This document shows, piece by piece, positions 31,501 through 33,035 of a stretch of DNA of 33,035 nt. The stretch comes from CAXBPY01 sp003455275 (GTDB lineage Bacteria; Bacteroidota; Bacteroidia; Chitinophagales; UBA10324). The stretch is taken from the NCBI GenBank assembly GCA_963977675.1, contig CAXBPY010000034.1, forward strand, positions 1-33,035, read 5' to 3'. The notes under the pieces are model-generated. The model was not told the origin of the DNA, made no database searches, and saw only the letters and a program-made list of their open reading frames with translations. The translations under genes were made by a program, and so were the position numbers. Position 1 is the stretch's first letter; every line of letters begins with the position of its first letter.

Positions 31501-31723
31501 CAATGTAGATATTACAAGTGTGAACAATGAAGACACAGAAGTTCGCATAGAAGTAATGAACATGCTTGGCGCAACTGTTCTCACTCAGATTCAGACCATG
31601 AGTGCAGGACATTTGACTCAAAATGTTAATCTGCCGGATGAAGCTGCTGCAGGCAATTACATGATTCGTGTATTGGTTGGAACAAAGACCGTATACACTT
31701 CAAGTGTTAATGTCAGCAAGTAA
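25523..31723 (+). CDS. Giant GEVED/Ig/FN3 repeat surface protein with T9SS sorting domain
   Basis: 2066 residues. Signal peptide 1-25 (ends RVNAQ). An N-terminal beta domain (about 26-325) is interrupted by a Thr/Gly-rich module (about 130-195, GIPAGTIVTGISGTTITLS). Four GEVED domains follow at about 421-590, 711-872, 982-1142 and 1252-1410; each opens with a Cys-Tyr-Cys-like motif (CYCGG, CYCTP, CYCSP, CTYNT), has a DxNxDGxF acidic loop that may bind calcium, and ends GE(T/S/I)EDY. Ig- and FN3-like modules fill the rest. The T9SS domain (about 1980-2066) starts FSVFPNPNSGTF. Very Cys-rich, implying disulfides. Likely a surface adhesin or matrix protein. A strong terminator follows. Confidence 0.9.
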   Translation: MKRKITNCLSALFLLLLVGTTRVNAQVSAYNWAASSAAYGTLVGTGATAAGGAAINDDNNYTSTGIPFAFSFNGTAYPANTTIGINANGFIRIGAATANSYATFSSTNINVVSAFNRDIQEQNSVPTTTCSTTSGSNIITVASATNWQVGMKINGATAGTTATGIPAGTIVTGISGTTITLSQNATATGAGVTIRPAGSLTLWIYGTAPNRSFVIQWVGWKRFAAVFPQDNYSFQIWLNEAGGVATAQTVQTRFGNCTSTSATAITVQVGLKGASTADWNSRMSGTWAASLPGAAITSTMTHSNTAFPTSGTIWTWSPPIPCAGTPATPTASGPAGACSGAAFTITATGYTSGFSQLTCQWQSDVGCTGIWSNVAGQTSPVSGSFTQTAATCYRLYSFCTPSASSSISNTVNVGMNTPTDCYCGGITAPNTGSGSATSTADEDIGNVTIANNTTLNNTSVCGAGGAGTNPVSVAYYYSNYTNLTPVQLEQTTVATFSLTSITCGGNYGNFMQIFIDYNADGDFDDAGELVYQPATNQVGPHTETGTFTIPVTATVGTTRIRVRDIESTPTSYPLGSACTTYLWGETEDYAAQIVATTNCIGTPTAGGAATSTASTACPLASFTLGTASAPTNGSTTTYQWQENYNGTGWVAIGANSGVVAGSPTSITTSVTGMPNAPNSCDFRLYVNCGFSGLSAVSTSAVTVNGDAPTNCYCTPNYTVGNVNGGGDYMNQIVDFAGYVGPITGANPPNAAPWYYYTPGSIATIDKGSSYNITLSNNPIYTEYYRVWVDFNQNGVFGDVAAECISDQQYPAGSWSIAGNANGTATFTCPDNTIIPGMPATFVTRIRFRCTYATSNQSPCLTYTYGETEDYQVTVNTLPDCAGAPTGGTTNSSNPTPCIGIPFNLSVSGSPQGTVSGLTYRWETAASCAGPWTAIGTGQTLNYTWAPPAGTKVFRRWIKCNLSNLPYGDSAVSTCLSLTASLCYCSPSHTTGTGSGVYIDSVELKNTGLLYGTGTLNATGGPGAAPWFFDHTAGTNPGESGVVQQGAPYWAIVSRGSANVQTTAAVWFDWNQDGDFIDASEAIGSIVINGAYSKTYHFVQVPATATLGTTRMRVRLSNTNVVLDPCLSTAPDYVQGESEDYSINVTPLSCVGATQPGSITGVTPQLTVANDFIDINEGGSNGTLTAYQIDWTAPYNFAPADATIANYLGTFIANINPGVPSGLVYVRGQYQNGGCPVAYSNSDFVKLECAQSCTYNTSDNDDIASVKLGTAGFATTILNNNQGVWPATHDPSTDGYQDFQTIAGSPFHLSRATSYAFQVGVSAAYGEGVRVWIDEDGDGTFSTAESYYNDLPVAGLHAAGTITIPCGSGYVGPSRMRVMDTYAGTPNVDDCFGPVAGARLWGEIEDYSIYIDPIAPLTTNPTAAVCIGQTAVLSGTGPGIVTGWNWSPTNGVNGVVMNPANGNAATVTVSTTSPSNVFFTVTGTLANGCTSSNIVPVATTPLAGTVTPIGSIICSGGTKLLTATGAAGDYQWQISSLDPATNSNSWTDIAGATSGLSYTTAPQTTTKWYRLLSKSTTCWDIASNTVKVEIAATPVVTFTNVTSTSVVVNWPVVGGGSYAINWTGAGSGSAAGVTPPYTINGLTSNTNLSVTVTMTSPAACSGVSAGTATVKTLCAKPAVPVVTATTINSITMTFSGTGPWVLYYHAIWSTPSYYTINVASSPYTLTGLAQNTAYSIYYTTNNCPTVGIQSEPSNSIVQYTQPNTTACAIPTFTLTSPCANQIQVSSLAGSPGNYQVYLRRISPTVSSGVSYPVAGPTFNYVVAPTQSGSVWEVFVRSVCAASSYSQISAIQLIQVKAGCGQVQNLVLSHPICHGFTATWNNEYCGAIPPATNATGYTLFIRGTGGTGAWLGYACPTNVKNITWLNIATSYDVYVRANSCNGAFGPSSNIETLSTQSVGCREDEGTADDQNLIHPLTVTDDGTFSVFPNPNSGTFNVDITSVNNEDTEVRIEVMNMLGATVLTQIQTMSAGHLTQNVNLPDEAAAGNYMIRVLVGTKTVYTSSVNVSK

Positions 31724-31751
31724 GCTTTAGCTGAATAGTTAGTTAATAATC

Positions 31752-31787
31752 AAAAAGTCCCCCCGATGAATTTCGGGGGGACTTTTT
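31752..31787. terminator. Strong terminator after the GEVED gene
   Basis: A 15-bp perfect stem: AAAAAGTCCCCCCGA (31752-31766) and its complement (31773-31787) around TGAATT. The A and T runs make it work in either direction; it starts 28 bp after the GEVED stop. Confidence 0.95.
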
Positions 31788-31820
31788 GTTTTATCAATAT
31801 CAAACAATCAAATTTGAATC

Positions 31821-32225
31821 ATGAATAGAAAACAATTTTTTGCTACACTGGGAATTAGTGCTGCTGCAATCGAGGCTATTTCTCTGTTGGATTCTTGTAG
31901 CCGCGATGAACAACAGCAGGTAAATTTTACAATTGATTTAACTGACCCTCAATATTCAGATTTGTTAAACATAGGTGGATATAAAGTCATAAATAGCTCA
32001 GTAATTGTGGCAAAGGATCAGAACGGAAATTATGTAGCGCTCTCCGCTATTTGCACCCATCAGCAGTGCACTGTAGAATTCCAGGGTTTCAGTAATGAAT
32101 TTGTATGCCCTTGTCATCAAAGTCATTTCGACACAAATGGAGGAGTTACAATGGGACCGGCTACAGCACCTTTAACACAGTATAATGTGCAGCTCTCGGG
32201 AAACTTTCTGCATGTTTATTCATAA
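31821..32225 (+). CDS. Exported Rieske [2Fe-2S] protein (bc1-type motifs)
   Basis: 134 residues. The N-terminus (NRKQFFATLGISAAAIEAISLL) resembles a Tat signal with RK in place of RR; a following LDSC (C26) could be an atypical lipobox. Cluster ligands: C78 and H80 in CTHQQC, C96 and H99 in CPCHQSHF; the extra C83 and C98 match the disulfide pair of high-potential cytochrome bc1-type Rieske proteins. Likely a periplasm-facing electron carrier. There are no cytochrome b or bc1 genes nearby, so it is an orphan here. It is much shorter than a bc1 subunit and may be a soluble or lipid-anchored Rieske protein. Partner unknown. Confidence 0.9.
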   Translation: MNRKQFFATLGISAAAIEAISLLDSCSRDEQQQVNFTIDLTDPQYSDLLNIGGYKVINSSVIVAKDQNGNYVALSAICTHQQCTVEFQGFSNEFVCPCHQSHFDTNGGVTMGPATAPLTQYNVQLSGNFLHVYS

Positions 32226-32232
32226 GTATTGA

Positions 32233-32263
32233 TTTGTACCAGAGTTTTTTTTGATGACTTTTG
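32233..32263 (+). promoter_or_regulatory. Predicted promoter of tRNA-Ser
   Basis: TTTG (32233-32236), 19 bp, GACTTTTG (32256-32263), one mismatch to TAnnTTTG. The tRNA begins 15 nt after the -7 box. Confidence 0.55.
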
Positions 32264-32277
32264 TGCCCCTGATTTTT

Positions 32278-32365
32278 GGAGAGGTGTCCGAGTGGCCGAA
32301 GGAGCACGCCTGGAAAGTGTGTATACCCCAAAAGGGTATCAAGGGTTCGAATCCCTTTCTCTCCG
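32278..32365 (+). tRNA. tRNA-Ser (GGA)
   Basis: 88 nt, class II with a long variable arm (ATACCC / GGGTAT). Acceptor GGAGAGG / TCTCTCC (with a G-T pair at 7-66), anticodon loop CTGGAAA with GGA at 32312-32314, T arm AGGGTTCGAATCCCT, discriminator G73. CCA is not encoded. Confidence 0.95.
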
Positions 32366-32920
32366 CTGAAAGATGAATTGAAATATTGTGGAGGAAAGTT
32401 GTATTGATTTTATATATGGATAAAATTTTAGATTTGATTTTTCAATTTTATTTCATCCAAAAAAATTTACGAATATTCTAAAATTATCAATTAGGTATTA
32501 AGAGCAATTAGTTTCAACTGAACAAGATGATCCGTGAAACTGATGCACTGATTGTAAAAAAAAATTTAAGAGATAAATTAAAGTGCTTGAATCAACTTCA
32601 GTGATTGCACCCTCTTCCGGAATAGTATAAAAAAATTTCTGATCGAAGGATGAGGTCAGATTTATAAAATGTGGAGACGCTGAAAGGATTAAGATAATTC
32701 GTTAAACATTCACGCTCGTTTATGTAGCCAATTATTTCAGCATTGCAAACATTTACTTTTCGCCAGGCAAATAATCTGAGTTAAAAATTTTTTGAAAAAA
32801 GAACGACTGTGCTCTCCCGACTAATAGCTGTTGCTGTAATTGCGAACGAAGTGAGTAATTTATATTCACTGAAGTTTTCGAACAGAATTGTTTATTAATT
32901 GAACATAACTAAAATGAAGA
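32366..32920. other. Intergenic region without recognisable gene
   Basis: About 555 bp, AT-rich, with no convincing reading frame on either strand. It contains a weak inverted repeat GTTTCA (32511-32516) / TGAAAC (32535-32540) and the degenerate repeat at 32838-32860. No known RNA family recognised. Confidence 0.5.
32838..32860 (+). repeat. Degenerate copy of a dispersed 'ATTGCGA-CGAAG' type repeat
   Basis: The text ATTGCGAACGAAGTGAGTAA resembles, from memory, the widespread bacterial dispersed element ATTGCGAGCGAAGCGAAGCAAT. Arms AATT/AATT are only weakly palindromic. One copy seen in the window. Confidence 0.35.
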
Positions 32921-32955
32921 AGGCGCTCATTTTTTCTGAGCGCCTCCTTTTTTTT
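32921..32955. terminator. Bidirectional intrinsic terminator
   Basis: AGGCGCTCA (32921-32929) and TGAGCGCCT (32937-32945), perfect 9-bp stem, then CC and T8 on the plus strand. It lies 14-50 bp beyond the stop of the minus-strand gene at the right edge and most likely ends that transcript; it could also stop plus-strand readthrough. Confidence 0.85.
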
Positions 32956-32969
32956 CAGAGAAAATATTT

Positions 32970-33035
32970 TTACTGACGCTGAAGAGTATAAGCTCTTCCG
33001 TTGCTTACATCTGTTGCAACCACTTTATCCGTTTC
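32970..33035 (-). CDS. C-terminal end of an unidentified gene (partial)
   Basis: The last 21 codons and the TAA stop of a minus-strand gene entering from the right edge. The visible tail reads ETDKVVATDVSNGRAYTLQ, ending RQ. Codon use and the terminator just beyond the stop support real coding. No family can be named from this short tail. Confidence 0.55.
   Translation of the reverse strand, partial: ETDKVVATDVSNGRAYTLQRQ

Noticed and set aside
25523..31723. Horizontal transfer of the GEVED gene because of its higher G+C and Thr/Ser/Gly use
   Set aside because: The bias is expected for a secreted beta-rich repeat protein, and no mobile element flanks it.
32511..32603. Inverted repeats GTTTCA/TGAAAC and CACTGA/TCAGTG as a small RNA
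   Set aside because: Short arms, long loops, no terminator or promoter at a fitting distance.

Overview
The window is an AT-rich chromosomal segment of a member of the Bacteroidota, most likely environmental. Three independent lines support this. Three large secreted proteins end in type IX secretion (T9SS) C-terminal sorting domains with the 'YPNP/FPNP' start. Several promoters fit the Bacteroidota consensus (TTTG or CTTG, 18-19 bp, TAnnTTTG) rather than TTGACA/TATAAT. The gene content also fits: LuxC-like acyl-CoA reductase beside a ferredoxin, YqgE, GEVED repeats and TMTC-like TPR membrane proteins. I see no prophage, insertion sequence, CRISPR array or conjugative gene.

Layout. 1-2.7 kb: a left-truncated M1 metallopeptidase, a LuxC-like acyl-CoA reductase (both minus) and a divergent 2[4Fe-4S] ferredoxin closed by a clear terminator. 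2.75-6.5 kb: an MFS transporter, a convergent ABC-F ATPase and a small CSD-S1 RNA-binding protein. 6.6-16.6 kb: an exported region with a T9SS esterase, an M1 lipoprotein peptidase, a 2,4-dienoyl-CoA-reductase-like SDR, YqgE, a lipoprotein alpha/beta hydrolase with a helical-repeat tail, and a T9SS Asp-box beta-propeller protein. 16.7-22.1 kb: housekeeping genes secY-map under their own promoter, a MORN protein, a tiny Thr-rich lipoprotein, the overlapping era-der GTPase pair and initiator tRNA-fMet. 22.1-24.5 kb: a TMTC-like membrane TPR protein and a small membrane ORF. 24.5-31.8 kb: a 390-nt leader carrying a predicted pseudoknotted RNA, then a secreted 208-residue protein and a 2066-residue GEVED/FN3 T9SS adhesin-like protein. 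31.8-33.0 kb: a Rieske protein, tRNA-Ser(GGA), about 550 bp without genes, and the 3' end of another gene.

How the genes work together. Much of the window concerns the cell surface. SecY and Map serve general export and N-terminal processing, and T9SS substrates, lipoproteins and peptidases act outside the inner membrane. era-der and tRNA-fMet serve ribosome assembly and initiation. The most notable observations are (1) the candidate structured RNA in the leader of the GEVED operon, (2) secY-map standing alone, away from the ribosomal-protein (spc) operon in which it normally lies, and (3) several families of small palindromic dispersed-repeat-like sequences, one of which sits inside the signal-peptide codons of the first M1 peptidase.
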